This document shows, one piece after another, positions 35,076 through 46,834 of a stretch of 64,000 nucleotides of DNA; positions within the stretch are counted from its first letter, which is position 1; every line of letters begins with the position of its first letter. Made by a program: the position numbers and the translations under genes. A model generated the notes under the pieces. The model had not been told where the DNA came from and did no database searches. It saw only the letters and a program-made list of their open reading frames with translations. Source of the stretch: Ehretia macrophylla (taxonomy: Eukaryota; Streptophyta; Magnoliopsida; Boraginales; Ehretiaceae); contig CM075773.1 of the NCBI GenBank assembly GCA_037974665.1, forward strand, positions 30,762,853-30,826,852, written 5' to 3'.

Positions 35076-35635
35076 GTCAAGCTGAAGGTGCAAAGCCCTT
35101 ATTTGTTGATGGTTCACAGTCCCAGCCTAGAGAGACGACCCATTCAAAAGGCCAATGGGATTATCGACAGCCCATCTGCTTCAACAACGCAGCATTACCG
35201 CAAGACGTGATATCAACAAATTGTAGATCCCTCTAATGTTCCATAAGTTGGGTTCTCGTCCTTTTCGTGGCTCATGACAAACGACCTGGGCCTAAAAAAT
35301 AGCTGAAAAATAAGAAAAGTGGCCCAAAACTGATGAAAATGTTCGAATTTGGGTTCCGAAGACAGGCGTAGTAGATCATGCTCGCTGCACTCGTCGTAGA
35401 GCTCCCGGAGAGCATTTCAACGGTATGTTGTGCGCAGCATAACTCTTTACAGATCAAAAGTTAGGGGCACCGGAACGACGGAGACCTGGTCATCGGCCCC
35501 GCCCACTTGGTTTGTGGGCCCAACCTCTACGCGATGCGAAGTTGTCTTGCCGAAGATGCCGTGGGACTCGAGAATATAACTACGATGGATAAAGCATCTT
35601 GGTAAGGCTAAACGGGGCAAAAAAAAATGAAAAGA

Positions 35636-35754
35636 GGGGTGCAACACGAGGACTTCCTAGGGGGTCACCCATCCTAGTACTATTCCTGCCCAAGCACACT
35701 TAACTTCGGAGTTCTGATGGGATCCGGTGCATTAGTGCTCGTATGATCATACCC
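35636..35754 (-). rRNA. 5S rRNA copy 25 (B2)
   Basis: Full-length form with CTTAACTTC, so closer to class A genes, in a class B spacer. ATTCCTGCCC at the intermediate element and GCACAC in box A. Resembles copy 30, five units on. Confidence 0.84.
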
Positions 35755-36313
35755 GTAATGTTGAGGGTGCAAAACCCTTATGTATTGACGGTTCACAGCC
35801 CCATCCAAGAGAGACGATTCATTCAAAAGGCCAATGGGATTATCGACTTCCCATTTGCTTCAACAATACTACATCACCGCAAGACGTGATATCGATGCAT
35901 TGTAGAGCCCCTTAATGTTCCACGAGTTGGGTTCTTGTCCTTTTCGCGGCTCATGACGAATGACAGAGGCCTAAAAAACAGCGCAAAAAGAAGAAAAATG
36001 GCCCGAAACTGATGAAAACTTTAGATTTTGGTTACCAAAAATAGGCGTAGCCGAGCAGGCTTGCTACCCCTGTCATAGAGCTCTCGGAGAGCTTTCCATC
36101 GGTATGATGTGCGCAGCATAACTCCTTACGAATCAAAATTTATGGGCACCGGAACGACGGAGACCTGGTCACAGGCCCCACCCCGTAGGTTTGCAGACCC
36201 AGCCTCTACGCGATGCGAAGTTGTCTTGCCCAAGCTGCCATTGGACTCCAAAATATAAATGTGACGGATAATGCATCTTGGCAAGGCTAAACAGGGCAAA
36301 AAAAATGAAAAGA

Positions 36314-36432
36314 GGGGTGCACCACGAGGCCTTCTCAGGGGGTCTCCCATTCTAGTAGTACTCTCGCCCAAACACGCTTAACGTCGGAGTTCTGATAGAA
36401 TCTGGTGCATTAGTGCTTGCATGATTGCACCT
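36314..36432 (-). rRNA. 5S rRNA copy 26 (B2), strongly diverged
   Basis: Box C has GTCTCCCATTCTAG and box A has CAAACACGCTTAACG. The spacer before it shares GTGACGGATAATGC with that of copy 31. Confidence 0.8.
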
Positions 36433-36989
36433 GTCATGCTGAGGGTGCAAAGCCCTTATGTGTTGATGGTTCACAGTCCCAGCCAAGAGAGTCGACCCAT
36501 TCACAAGGCCAATGGGCTTATTGATAGCCCATCTGCTTCAACAACGCAGCATTACCAGAAGATGCGATATCGACGTGTTGTAGACCCCTCTAATGTTTCG
36601 TAAGTTTGGTTCTCGTCCTTTTCTCGGCACACAACGAATGACCTGGGCCTAAAAAACAGCGCAAAAGAAGAAAAGTAGCACAAAAATGATGAAAAAGTTC
36701 AATTTTGGGTACCAAAAATAGACGCAGCAGAGCAGGCTTTCTACTCTCGTTGTAGAGCTCCCGGAAAGCTTTCCAACGGTATGCTATGCCTCGCATAGCT
36801 CCTTACGGATCAAAAGTTATATGCACCAGAGCGATGGAGACCTGGTCATAGGCCCCACGCCTTAGGTATGGGGGCCCAACCTCTACGCGATGCTAAGTTG
36901 TCTTGCCCAAGATGCCATGGGAGTTGAGAATAAAAACGTGATGGATAAATCATCATAGCAATGCAAAACAGGGAAAAAAAATGAAAAGG

Positions 36990-37108
36990 GGGGTGGAACG
37001 CGAGGACTTCCAAAGGGGTCACCCATTCTAGTACTACTCTTGACCAAGCACGCTTAAATTCAGAGTTCTAAAGGGATCTGGTGTATTAGTGCTGGTATGA
37101 ACGCACCT
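36990..37108 (-). rRNA. 5S rRNA copy 27 (B1-like), diverged
   Basis: Has the AAATTC box A change but the longer 3' form (TTCCAAAGGGG). GGAACGC and the AGCAATGC spacer variant link it to copy 22. RNA 5' end GAACGCACC. Confidence 0.81.
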
Positions 37109-37670
37109 GTCATGATATGGGTGCAAAGCCCTTATGTGTTGATGGTTCACAGTCGCAGCCAAGAGAGACGACCCATTCAAAAAGGCCAATGGGCTTATCG
37201 ACAACCCATTTGCTTCAACAATGCAGCATTACCGGAATACATGATATCGACACATTGCAGAGCCCTCTAATGTTCTGCGAGTTAGGTTCTTGTCCTTTTT
37301 GCAGCTCACGACGAACGACCTGGGCCTAAAAAATAGCGCAATACAAAGAAAAGTGGCCCAAAATTGATGAAAATGTTCGATTTTGGATAGCGAAAATTGG
37401 CGCAGCAGAGCAGAATTTCTGCCCCCATCGTAGAGCTCCTGGATAGCTTTCCAATGGTATGCTGTGCACCTCATAGCTCCTTACGGATCAAAAGTTATAG
37501 GCACCAGAGCGACGGAGACCTTGACACAGGCCCCACGCCCTAGGTATGTAGGCCTAGCCTCTATGCGATGCGAAGTTGTCATGCCCAAGATGCCATGGGA
37601 CTCGAGAATGTAAATGTGATGGATAAAGCATCTAGGAAGGGCAAAACGGGGCAAATAAAAAATGAAAAGA

Positions 37671-37788
37671 GGGGTGCACCACGAGGACTTCCAAAGGGTC
37701 ACCCATCCTAGTACAACTCTTGCCCAAGCACGCTTAAATTCAGAGTTTTGATGGGATCCGGTGCATTAGTGCTAGTATTATTGCACCC
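37671..37788 (-). rRNA. 5S rRNA copy 28 (B1)
   Basis: CTAGTATTATTGC and the upstream CAGGCAAGAG link it to copies 18 and 23. Box C intact; GTACAACTCTTGCCC at the intermediate element. Confidence 0.83.
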
Positions 37789-38345
37789 GTCATGTTGAGG
37801 GTGCAAAGCCCTTATGTGTTGATGGTTCACAGTCCCAGGCAAGAGAGACGCCTATTCAAAAGGCCAATGGGCTTATCGAAAGCCCATCTGCTTCAACAAC
37901 GCAGTATTACCACTAGACGTGATGTCAACGCATTGTAGACCCCTCTAATGTTCCGCGAGTCGGGTTCTCATCCGTTTCATGGCTCACGATGAATGACCTG
38001 GGCCTAAAAAACTGCGCAATACGAAGAAAAATGGCCCAAAATAGATGAAAACTTTTGATTTTGGGTACCGGAAATAGGCACAGCAGTGAAGGCTTGCTGC
38101 CTCCATCGTAGAGCTCCCAGAGAGCTTTCCAACGGTTTGCTGTGCGCCGCATAACTCCTTAAGATCAAAAGTTATGGGCACCAGACTGATAGAGACCTTG
38201 TCACAGGCCCCACGCCTTCGGTTTGCGAGCCAAGCCTCTACGCGATGCGAAGTTGTGTTGCCCAAGATGCAATGGGACTTGAGAATGTAAATGTGATGGA
38301 TAAAGCATCTTGGCAAGGCAAAACGAGGTAAAAAAATTGAAAAGT

Positions 38346-38463
38346 AGGGTGCAACACGAGGACTTCCAGATGGTCACCCATCCTAGTACTACTCTCACCC
38401 AAACATGCTTAAATTCGGAGTTTTGATGGGATCCAGTGCATTAGGGCTAGTATTATCGCACCC
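38346..38463 (-). rRNA. 5S rRNA copy 29 (B1), diverged
   Basis: CAAACATGC in box A, GATGGTC beside box C, and TTAGGGCTAG near the RNA 5' end. The remaining bases follow the B1 form. Confidence 0.82.
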
Positions 38464-39023
38464 GTCATGCTGAGGGTACAAAGCCCTTATGTGTTGATAG
38501 TTCACAGTCCCAACCTAGAGAGACGTTCCATTCAAAAGGCCAATGGGCTTATCGATAGCCCATCAGCTTCAACAATGTAGCATTACTGCTAGACGTGATA
38601 TCGACACATTGTAGAGCCCTCTAATGTTCCGTGAGTTGGGTTCTCGTCCTTTTTGCAGCTCACGACGAAGAACCTGGGTCTAAAAAACAGCGTAAAAAGA
38701 AGAAAAATGGCCTAAAACTGATGAAAATGTTCGATTTTGGGTACCGAAGATATGCGCAGTCGAGCATGCTCTCTCCCCCTGTCGTAGAGCTTCCAGAGAG
38801 CTTTTCAACGGTATGCTGTGCACAGCATAACTCCTTACAGATCAAAAGTTAGGGGCACCAGAACGACGGAGACCTGGTCACAAGGCCTACCCCTTAGGTT
38901 TGCGGGCCCAGCCTCTACGCGATGCGAAGTTTTTTTGCCCAAGATGCCGTGGGACTCAAGAATATAAATGAGACAGATAAAGCATCTTGGCAAGGCTAAA
39001 TGGGGCAAAAAAAAATGAAAAGA

Positions 39024-39142
39024 GGGGTGGAACATGAGGACTTCCCAGGGGGTCACCCATCCTAGTACTATTCCCACCCAAGCACGCTTAACTTAGGAGT
39101 TCTGATGGGATCCGATGCATTAGTGTTGGTATGATCGTACCC
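39024..39142 (-). rRNA. 5S rRNA copy 30 (B2)
   Basis: Full-length form, box A and box C both intact. Changes at ATTCCCACCC (intermediate element), CTTAGG and CCGATGC. Upstream CATCCAAGAGAGACGA is shared with copy 25. Confidence 0.84.
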
Positions 39143-39702
39143 GTCATGCTGAGGGTGCAAAACCCTTATGTATTGACGGTTCACAATCCCATCCAAGAGA
39201 GACGACCTATTCAAAAGGCCAATGGGCTTATCGACATCCCATTTACTTCAACAACACTGAATCACCGTAAGACGTGATATCGACGTGTTGTAGAGCCCTC
39301 TAATGTTCCACGAGTTAGGTTCTTGTCATTTTTGTGGCTCATGACGAACGACCCAGACATAAAAAATAGCGAAAAAAGAAAAAAAGTGGCCCGAAACTGA
39401 TGAAAATGTTAGATTTTGGGCTTCAAAAATAGGCGTAGCCAAGCAGGCTTACTGCCCCCGTCGTAGAGCACCCGGAGAGCTTTCCATCGGTATGTTGTGC
39501 GCAGCATAACTCCTTACGGATCAAAAGATATGGGCACCGAAACGACGGAGACCTAGTCACAGGCCCCACACCCTAGGTTTGCGGGCCCAGCCTCTACGCG
39601 ATGCGAAGTTGTCTTGCCCAAGTTGCCATAGGACTCGAGAATATAAATGTGACGGATAATGCATCTTGGCAAGGTCAAACGAGGCAAAAAAAAATGAAAA
39701 GA

Positions 39703-39758
39703 GGGGTGCAACACGAGGGCTTCCCAAGGGGTCACCCATCCTAGTACTACTCCTGCCC
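39703..39758 (-). pseudogene. 5S rRNA copy 31, 3' part (split by element 2)
   Basis: The 3' half of a 5S copy ending at CTCCTGCCC, where an LTR begins. The 5' half resumes at 49170. The break falls between box A and the intermediate element of the internal promoter. Confidence 0.86.
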
Positions 39759-41072
39759 TATCACGCCCCGACCCTAAACTCATTGCCAAGACAAGGCCGT
39801 AACATGATGCGGACTAGATAGATAAACCTGTACAATCATTCTTTCATGACCTAAACATAAATAATAACCACAAGTAACTTCAATAACGGTGCCTGAAACT
39901 ATTGGCACTAACATTCATTAACTTGATCATTCATATATACAAGGCCTACATTCAACCCGCTGGCATGCCTTAACCATCAATGCCCACAAGGCCTCAAAAG
40001 AATAGTCTATTAATAATATTTAGAATCCATTATCCAAAAGAATATTACAACACCTAAAGTTGTACAAATTATAACATAGTTCAATACATATGCTTAACCA
40101 TCTACAAGCAACTAGAATCATAGCAAGCAAAAGTTCGTCTCATCACACAAATAGGCATCGCCTTCAGCTTGAGTCCCTAGCACAGGCTCAACCTCGGCCT
40201 CACCTGAAAAATTGTCATATAAAGGGATGAGCTACACTTAGCTCAGCGAGGGTTAATGGTCTCCGGTGGTTTTTGCAAACAATCCAACATTTGAAAAACC
40301 TTTCATGAAAACATGATATGCATACGTGCAATTAAATACAAGAATCAATAGACAAGCAATAATACGTCACTCTACCCTTCGAGGTCCTCAAGGGCCCAAG
40401 CGAATATAGATTTACCATATACCAAAGGATACGATTTTCCTTACAGTTGTTGTAGTCGGCCGGCCTTAAATCAATCATCATCATTTTTCCCAACTCCAAA
40501 CATTAGGTGATATCCGGATTATCATCGGGGACTATGGTAGTCGAGACCTACTGGTAGCCCATTGCTACCTAGGGGAAACGAACGCTACCATACCCATAAT
40601 TGTGGTTGCAACCATCACGCATGCAATCATTATCATAACAAGCAAGATATATGGATCAACAGGTAAAGGAGGCAACAAAGTAGGTTACCTCCGATCTCAT
40701 AATCATGCAACTAATCTTGAACATATTCCAGTATATAAACGTGTAAATAATTACAACATCTTACATTTAGAATTCGTATAGTCATGTAGACAGGCAACAA
40801 TTATAATACCTTGCATTTAGAACTTATAAGAAGTAATGTGGAAGTCAATAAGGAAGGTTGATTCATCATACAAGCATTTCCAATGCTTTTGCATTAGCCC
40901 AACTTAGGAGAAAATTTTACCTACTTTTACAAAATCCAATTAATCTAATTTTGGTCTACAATTGAAGCTTATCGAAAGTAGATAACTCTAGAATCAAACG
41001 GAACTCAATTTGGAGTTGAAACAAATGAGATATGGCCTACGCAAAATCCCTGCGCAGAGCGATCAAACATCC

Positions 41073-41188
41073 GGGCGTTGTAGCCTTTATCAGGTCGACA
41101 GGATGAAGCAGGTAACGCCCGGATCGAAGCTTTATGTCGGGCGTTGAGGCTTCTATCTGGGTGACCGGATAGAGGCGGTAAGGCCTGG
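41073..41188 (-). repeat. Two tandem hairpin units in the 3' LTR of element 2
   Basis: Counterpart of 48153-48268. The first unit has outer arms GGGCGTTG and TAACGCCC around a GGTCGAC centre; the second (41139-41188) is a diverged relative with GGGCGTTGAGGC at its start. Confidence 0.7.
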
Positions 41189-41633
41189 ATAGCTAACAGG
41201 AAACACCCAAGTTTCCACCCAAATCACCTAAACAACAACCAATCCTTCAACTAACACACAAACAAGGTCAATGAGGCTATTAGGCATCATATAAGGGTTC
41301 TAACTCAACCAAAACCACCCTACATCAACAATCAACAAATACCCAAAATCAAAATCAAAATCCTAAATCTACAACACAAAATACTCAACCTTCTCATCAA
41401 CAAAGCTATTGTATACAAGATATAGCAAGACTAATACACATATCATGCTCAATGTAGCTTTAGAAAACTTTTAAGAAAACAACGCTCACCTTTGGAAGAA
41501 TTGGAGATGGAAGAAAATAGTTGTCAGATGCAAGAAGATGCTCAATATAGCTAGCAAGGGCTTTTTCTCCTTTCCTTCTTCTTATATTCCTCTTTTCATC
41601 TCTCCCTCTCTTCTCCCGCTTTGATCATGTATA

Positions 41634-41692
41634 AGTGTGTGTGAGTGTGTGTGCAGGAATTTTGTGTGTGTGTGGAGTGTATTGTGTGTTTT
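41634..41692. repeat. TG microsatellite in LTR
   Basis: Imperfect TG/AC run, GTGTGTGAGTGTGTGTG followed by further TGTG blocks. The matching tract in the other LTR is at 48731-48776 and is shorter. Confidence 0.8.
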
Positions 41693-41909
41693 GAGTGGAC
41701 AAAATAGAATAATAGTTGCCTATAAAAATATGATTTTTGCCAAATGTCCACCTTGCCCTCCAACTAAGTCATTTTTGCTAGTTTGCCATTTTGGTTGAAT
41801 TATAACTAATTAGTTACTACTCATGACTTATTTGAGTACTATTAATGCCTACGACACGTAAAACTCCATAATACACGTAATTAAACATTTTGACACATAA
41901 AACGATGAA

Positions 41910-42029
41910 TATGCACGTTAAATGTCATTAAGACATACTAATTGATGCTAATGCACATGAAATGATATAAATGCATCATAATTGATGTCAATGCATATGA
42001 AATAATATGAATGCATTATAATTAATATA
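41910..42029 (-). repeat. Three 40-bp tandem repeats at the LTR start
   Basis: Three diverged 40-bp units (41910, 41950, 41990), each with ATGCA near its left end and TAATT near its right end. The same three units are at 49014-49133 in the other LTR, so they predate the insertion. They lie in the U3 start of the LTR. Confidence 0.7.
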
Positions 42030-42063
42030 ATTATATATATAGATTCTCGTGCCGAGTTTTACA

Positions 42064-42078
42064 TCCTTTCCTCCTTAA
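42064..42078 (-). promoter_or_regulatory. Polypurine tract of element 2
   Basis: On the minus strand AAGGAGGAAAGGA lies directly before the 3' LTR. Expected position and composition for plus-strand priming. Confidence 0.8.
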
Positions 42079-42109
42079 AAGAATTGCGTCCTCGAAATTT
42101 CTTCTTACC

Positions 42110-43440
42110 TTGAAAATAACTCCGGATATTGCTTCTCCATTGGATCCCGTAACTCCCAGGTTGCTTCCTCAATTCCATGATTGTTCCACAATACCTTTAC
42201 CATAGGAATCTTCTTCCTACACAACTCTCGCTCTTGTTCGTCCAAGATTCGTACGGGCCTTTCTTCATAGGAAAGGTTCTCACGAAGTTGTAGCGATTCC
42301 GGCTCCAAGATATGAGAAGGGTCAGGTTGGTACTTTCTTAACATCAAGACATGGAACACGTCATGTATACCGGAAAGATTTGTAGGTAGACTCACTCGGT
42401 ATGCTAACTTGCTAATTTTCTTCACAATCTCAAATGGTCCCACGTACCTCGGACTTAACTTGCCACCCTTACCATGCCGAATTAATCCCTTCCGAGGGAA
42501 CAATTTCAGAAACACCTTATCACCCACTTCACACTTCAAGTCTCTTCTTCTTCTACCGGCATAACTTTTCTGCCTACTCCGTGCGGTGAGTATCATTTTT
42601 CGGATCAATTGCACATTCTTTATTTTCTCTATCATCTCTGGCAACAATGTAGGATTAATAGCCCTCATCTCACCAACCTCACTCCAATATAGAGGAGATC
42701 TACACTTCCGTTTGTGCAAGGCCTCGTAAGGTGCCATGCCAATCGTTTCTTGATAGCTATTGTTGTAGGAGAACTCCGCCAATGGCAAATGCTTTTCCCA
42801 TGTTCCTCCAAAGTCCAAAGCACAAGCTCGTAGCATGTCCTCCAAGATTTGAATGGTCCTTTCAGACTGTCCGTTAGTTTGAGGATAGTAGGCTGTATTG
42901 AAACTTAACTTCGTCCCTAATGCCTCTTGAAACTTTTGCCAAAATCGAGATGTGAACCTTGGATCTCTATTAAATACTATATTCACGGGTACACCATGCA
43001 ACTTCACAATATTAGCTATATACAAATCAACTCGCTTTTCCAAGTTATCCGTCTTATTCATTGCGATAAAATGGGTTGTCTTCGTTAACCGATCCACGAT
43101 CACCCAAACAGTATCACAACCTCGAGGTGACCTCGGTAACTTCGTCACGAAATCCATTGTTATGTGCTCTCATTTGCATTGTGGAATTTCCAAAGGTTGC
43201 AAGAGCCCTACAGGTCTTTGATGTTCGGCCTTAACCCTTTGACATGTCAAACAACGTGCCACAAACTCTGCAATTTCCCGCTTCATATTATTCCACCAAT
43301 AGAATTGTCTCAAATCTCGATACATCTTTGTTCCTCCAGGATGCATTGTATACCTTGTATTATGAGCTTCTTCGAGTATCTTCTTCTTCAATTCTGGGTC
43401 ATTATGTACACAAACCTGGTTCCAAAATCTCCACAATCCA
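42110..43440 (-). pseudogene. pol remnant of element 2: integrase and chromodomain
   Basis: Readable from the zinc-binding part (RCLTCQRVKAEHQRPVGLL) through the catalytic core (MDFVTKLPRSPRG, VIVDRLTKTTHF, YPQTNGQSERTIQ) to GPFEIV, DVFHVLMLRKY and a chromodomain-like end (IPMVKVLW, EEATWELRD). This is the best-kept coding stretch of the element. Fossil. Confidence 0.88.
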
Positions 43441-43529
43441 TATTGTTGGGTGAAATCTAGACTATCTTCTTTTATCTTCTGAAATTATGGATCTTGTTGC
43501 TAAGCTTCCTTGATTTAAGATAGCAATGT

Positions 43530-43990
43530 CGATTGAATCGTTAGATGAGCACTCATCCCCAACTTCGCCAAGCTTGCCTTCCGGCTCAATGCATCTGCCA
43601 CCACATTAGCTTTTCCAGGCACATAATTGATGGTGAAATTGTAGTCCTCCAAGAGTTCTATCCATCTCATTTGCCTCATGTTCAGTTTCTTTTGAGAGAA
43701 TAAGTATTTTAGGCTTTTGTGGTCGGTAAAGATCTCGAACTTGCTTCCCCATAAATAATGCCTCCATTTCTTTAATGCAAACACTATCGCTGCCAACTCT
43801 AAGTCATGAGTGGGGTAATTCATCTCATAAGGCTTTAGCTTCTGAGAGGCATAAGCTATGACTTGACCATTTTGCATTAACACACATCATAATCCCTCCT
43901 TCGAAGCATCACTGTAGATGACAAACCCTTGATTTCCCTCGGGCAATGCTAAGATAGGAGCGGTTGTCAATCTCTTCTTCAATTCTTGGA
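43530..43990 (-). pseudogene. pol remnant of element 2: RNase H
   Basis: Contains [45 protein letters not shown] and ADALSRKA, the RNase H motifs also found in element 1 with high similarity. Part of a broken element. Confidence 0.86.
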
Positions 43991-44900
43991 AGCTATTTTC
44001 AAACTTACCGTCCCATATGAAGCTCACCTTCTTTTGTGTCAATCTTGTAAGAGGTCCTGAAATCTTTGGGAAGTCTTTCACAAACTTCCTATAGTACCCG
44101 GCTAGCCCAAGAAAACTGCGCACCTCCGTAACATTCTCGGGTCTCTTCCATGACTGCACCACTTCAATCTTTGAGGGATCCACCGCTATCCCTGTTTCGG
44201 AGATTATATGCCCTAACAAAGCAACCTGTTGAAGCCAAAACTCGCATTTACTAAACTTGGCATACAACTGATGTTCTCTCAACTTTTGTAACACCATATG
44301 TAGATGCTTCTCATGCTCCTCTTCTGTCTTGGAATATACTAAAATATCATCTATGAATATCACCACAAACTAATCCAAGTAAGGCTGGAATACCCTATGC
44401 ATTAAGTCCATAAAGGCAGCAGGAGCATTTGTTAGTCCAAACGGCATTACAACAAACTCATAATGCACGTACCTTGTCCTAAAAGCTGACTCAGGCACAT
44501 CTTCCTTTTTGATGCCAAGCTGGTAATAACCCTGCCTCAAATCAAATGTCGAATAAACCTAGGCTCCTTGTAATTGGTAAAACAGCTCATCTATCAAGGG
44601 AAATGGATAGTTGTTCTTAACAGTCACATGATTCAACCCCCGATAATCAATACATAGCCTCAACGTGCCATCTTTCTTCTTCATGAACAATATTGGGGCT
44701 CCCCAAGGAGATAAACTAGGTTGAACAAACCCTTTTTCTAGCAATCCCTACAATTGAATCTTCAATTCTTGCAATTCAGTCGGGGCCATCCGATATGGTG
44801 CCTTTGAGATAGGTTGAATACCTGGAAATAATTCAATCGTAAAGTCAATCTCCCTCTTTGGTGGCAGTCCCAGTAATTCTTCCAGAAACACATCGATATA
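43990..44900 (-). pseudogene. pol remnant of element 2: reverse transcriptase
   Basis: RT motifs include [71 protein letters not shown] and [11 protein letters not shown]. Ty3/gypsy type. Part of a broken element. Confidence 0.86.
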
Positions 44901-45069
44901 TTCCTTTACCACTGATACCTCCCCTAACTTAACCTGATCGGTTGGCTTGTTGAACAAATAAGACGAATACCCACTGCATCCTTTCCTCATTAATTTCACA
45001 ACTTTGATCGAGGATACAATAGTATTACCTAAAGAATCACTCCTACCCTTCACCTCAATCATAGGTTGA

Positions 45070-45640
45070 CTCGGTACTTACAACTTTACAATCTTCGTTC
45101 GGCAATCTAGTTTGGCATAATTGTAAGCTAACCAATCCATTCCCAATATAACATCATATTTTTTAAAAGGAAGTACAATGAGGTCAACCAAAAACTCCTG
45201 GTCCTTTATTTGAATTTTACATTCCCTACATCCATATTTAGAAACATGTTTGGTGCCCATGGGATTGCTAACCCCTACATGACATGATAAAGGTCTTATT
45301 TGCAACTTGATGCGATGCACACATTGAGGTGAAATAAAGGAATGCGTGGCTCCAGTATCAATAAGCACGGTTATCGGTTGTTGTAAAATTAAGAAAGTAC
45401 CTTCAACCATGGCTGCAGCCTCTGGAATCTCCTCTTGATCAATAGTATACACCCGGGCTTGGACTCTCTTTGCCGGTCATTCCTAACAGCCTGATTTGGT
45501 GCACCGCTGTTCTACCGTTTTGGACAATCCTTAGCGAAGTGCTGATCACTTCCGCACGCCAAACATTTGCCTATTTTTTTTCAACACTGGGCCTCAACAT
45601 GCCTCTTTCTACCACAATAATTACACACTACATTCTTAGC
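45070..45640 (-). pseudogene. zinc knuckles and protease remnant of element 2
   Basis: A cysteine-rich stretch of zinc-knuckle type near 45500-45640 is followed (minus strand) by a retropepsin-like domain: VEGTFLILQQPITVLIDTGATHSFI and [20 protein letters not shown]. Part of a broken element. Confidence 0.82.
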
Positions 45641-46558
45641 AATAGTAGCACTACCTGACGAATCACTAGTCGATTAAGTAATTGAAGTACTTGGTTGTAG
45701 TCGGTAGGAGCTAATCTAGCTTGACTCTGGGCTGAATACGATCTCTGAGGTGCTTGTGACAACATTGGCCTCTTACTCACTTGACTTGGTCCCCCACAAG
45801 TATCCAATCTCCTCTTCTCAACTCGCGATGCCGAATCAACCATCTCAGCATAATCAGTGAAACGGTGAGATGCAAGAAAATCACGAATTTTGGGCCTTAG
45901 TCCCCGAACAAAGTGTTTGATCCTTGCATTCTCTGTTTGGACAAATCCCGGCAAATACTTGGAGAGTTTGTTGAATCAGGCTTCATATTGCACCATTGAT
46001 AAGCTTCCTTGCCTCACAGTAAGGAATTCTTCTTCTTTTCTCTCTCGAGCCACCTCCGACACATAGTTGCCTTTGAAAGACCTCACAAAGTTAGCCCATG
46101 TTGTTGGGGTGCCATTTCGCTCCCAACGAGTCTTCTTATTTCTCCACCACTCCTCCGCATCTTCCTCCAACAAGAAGGTCGCAAAAGCCACCTTTTTCTC
46201 ATCATTGTAATCCATGGCAACATAAATCTTCTCCACCTTGGCAAGCCAAGCCTCTGCCTTCTCATTGTCAAGCTCACCGAGGAACTTAAAAGGTCCATAT
46301 CCTAGGAAGCCCTTCAATGTATCATCTCCATCACCTCGGTGGTTGTTGTTGTCGTTGCCACCGCCGTTATTGTTATTGTTATTAGTATTAGTTGCGGCTG
46401 TTGCTGTTGTGGTTGCTGTCTGCTTGCTGTTCCATAGCTTTGCTTATGCGGTCTATCGAGGTTGCCATCATGTTAAACATGGCTATCCCAGGGTTGGCTG
46501 GGTTAACATTCCCTATTCCTGGGGCTCCAACATTTGCACTGGTGTTACGACCTGCCAT
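45640..46558 (-). pseudogene. gag remnant of element 2
   Basis: Starts with the ATG at 46558 and a NPGIAMFNMMA motif, then an asparagine-rich stretch from AAT/AAC repeats. A retrotransposon Gag domain follows (FLGELDNEKAEAWLAKVEKI, WANFVRSFKGNYV), then FVRGLRPKIRDFLASHRF and SRVEKRRLD. Homologous to the gag of element 1. Fossil. Confidence 0.85.
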
Positions 46559-46814
46559 CTATAAACATAACATATAGACCACTCATGGGTATATAATATG
46601 CATGCCTTATGATATGAGATTAATGTAAATACATGTGTTAACAATGCTCCTACACCTAGGTTACACATAGACAAGAAACAAATATATCACGTTAAGCACA
46701 TAAGCTCACCTAAGCACATAAGTTCCTGAAAGTACTCTGACATATTCTCATCTCAAGTTTCCTACCCACTAACCAGGGGTTCCAAATCTAGCTTACGCCT
46801 AGCTAAATAGCTAA

Positions 46815-46826
46815 GCTCTGATACCA
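46815..46826 (-). promoter_or_regulatory. Primer binding site of element 2 (tRNA-iMet)
   Basis: TGGTATCAGAGC on the minus strand, eight bases inside the 5' LTR end, is complementary to the 3' end of plant initiator methionine tRNA, the common primer for plant LTR retrotransposons. Confidence 0.88.
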
Positions 46827-46834
46827 CCTAAAGG

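Larger units (their letters stand above)
29067..39758 (-). repeat. 5S rDNA array, class B units with five-unit higher-order repeat
   Basis: Copies 16-30 plus the 3' part of copy 31, at 663-680 bp spacing. Variants recur every five units (~3.38 kb): CTAGTATTATTGC and CAGGCAAGAG in copies 18, 23 and 28; AGCAATGCAAAAC before copies 22 and 27; CATCCAAGAGAGACGA after copies 25 and 30. A two-unit segment (31.6-32.9 kb) is repeated directly at 32.9-34.3 kb. Spacers of ~558 bp hold the conserved palindromes but no protein gene. Confidence 0.85.
39759..42063 (-). repeat. 3' LTR of element 2
   Basis: 2305 bp. On the minus strand it starts TGTAAAACTC and ends in GGGGCGTGA plus two bases. It contains a TG/AC microsatellite (41634-41692), two hairpin-forming units (41073-41120 and 41139-41188), a three-fold 40-bp repeat (41910-42029), and the LTR block shared with other families (about 40224-40260 and 40440-40600). 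No gene seen. Confidence 0.9.

Noticed and set aside
46238-46564. 108-codon plus-strand open frame over the gag region of element 2
   Set aside because: It is antisense to gag, and its serine/leucine/valine-rich sequence arises from the asparagine codon repeat.
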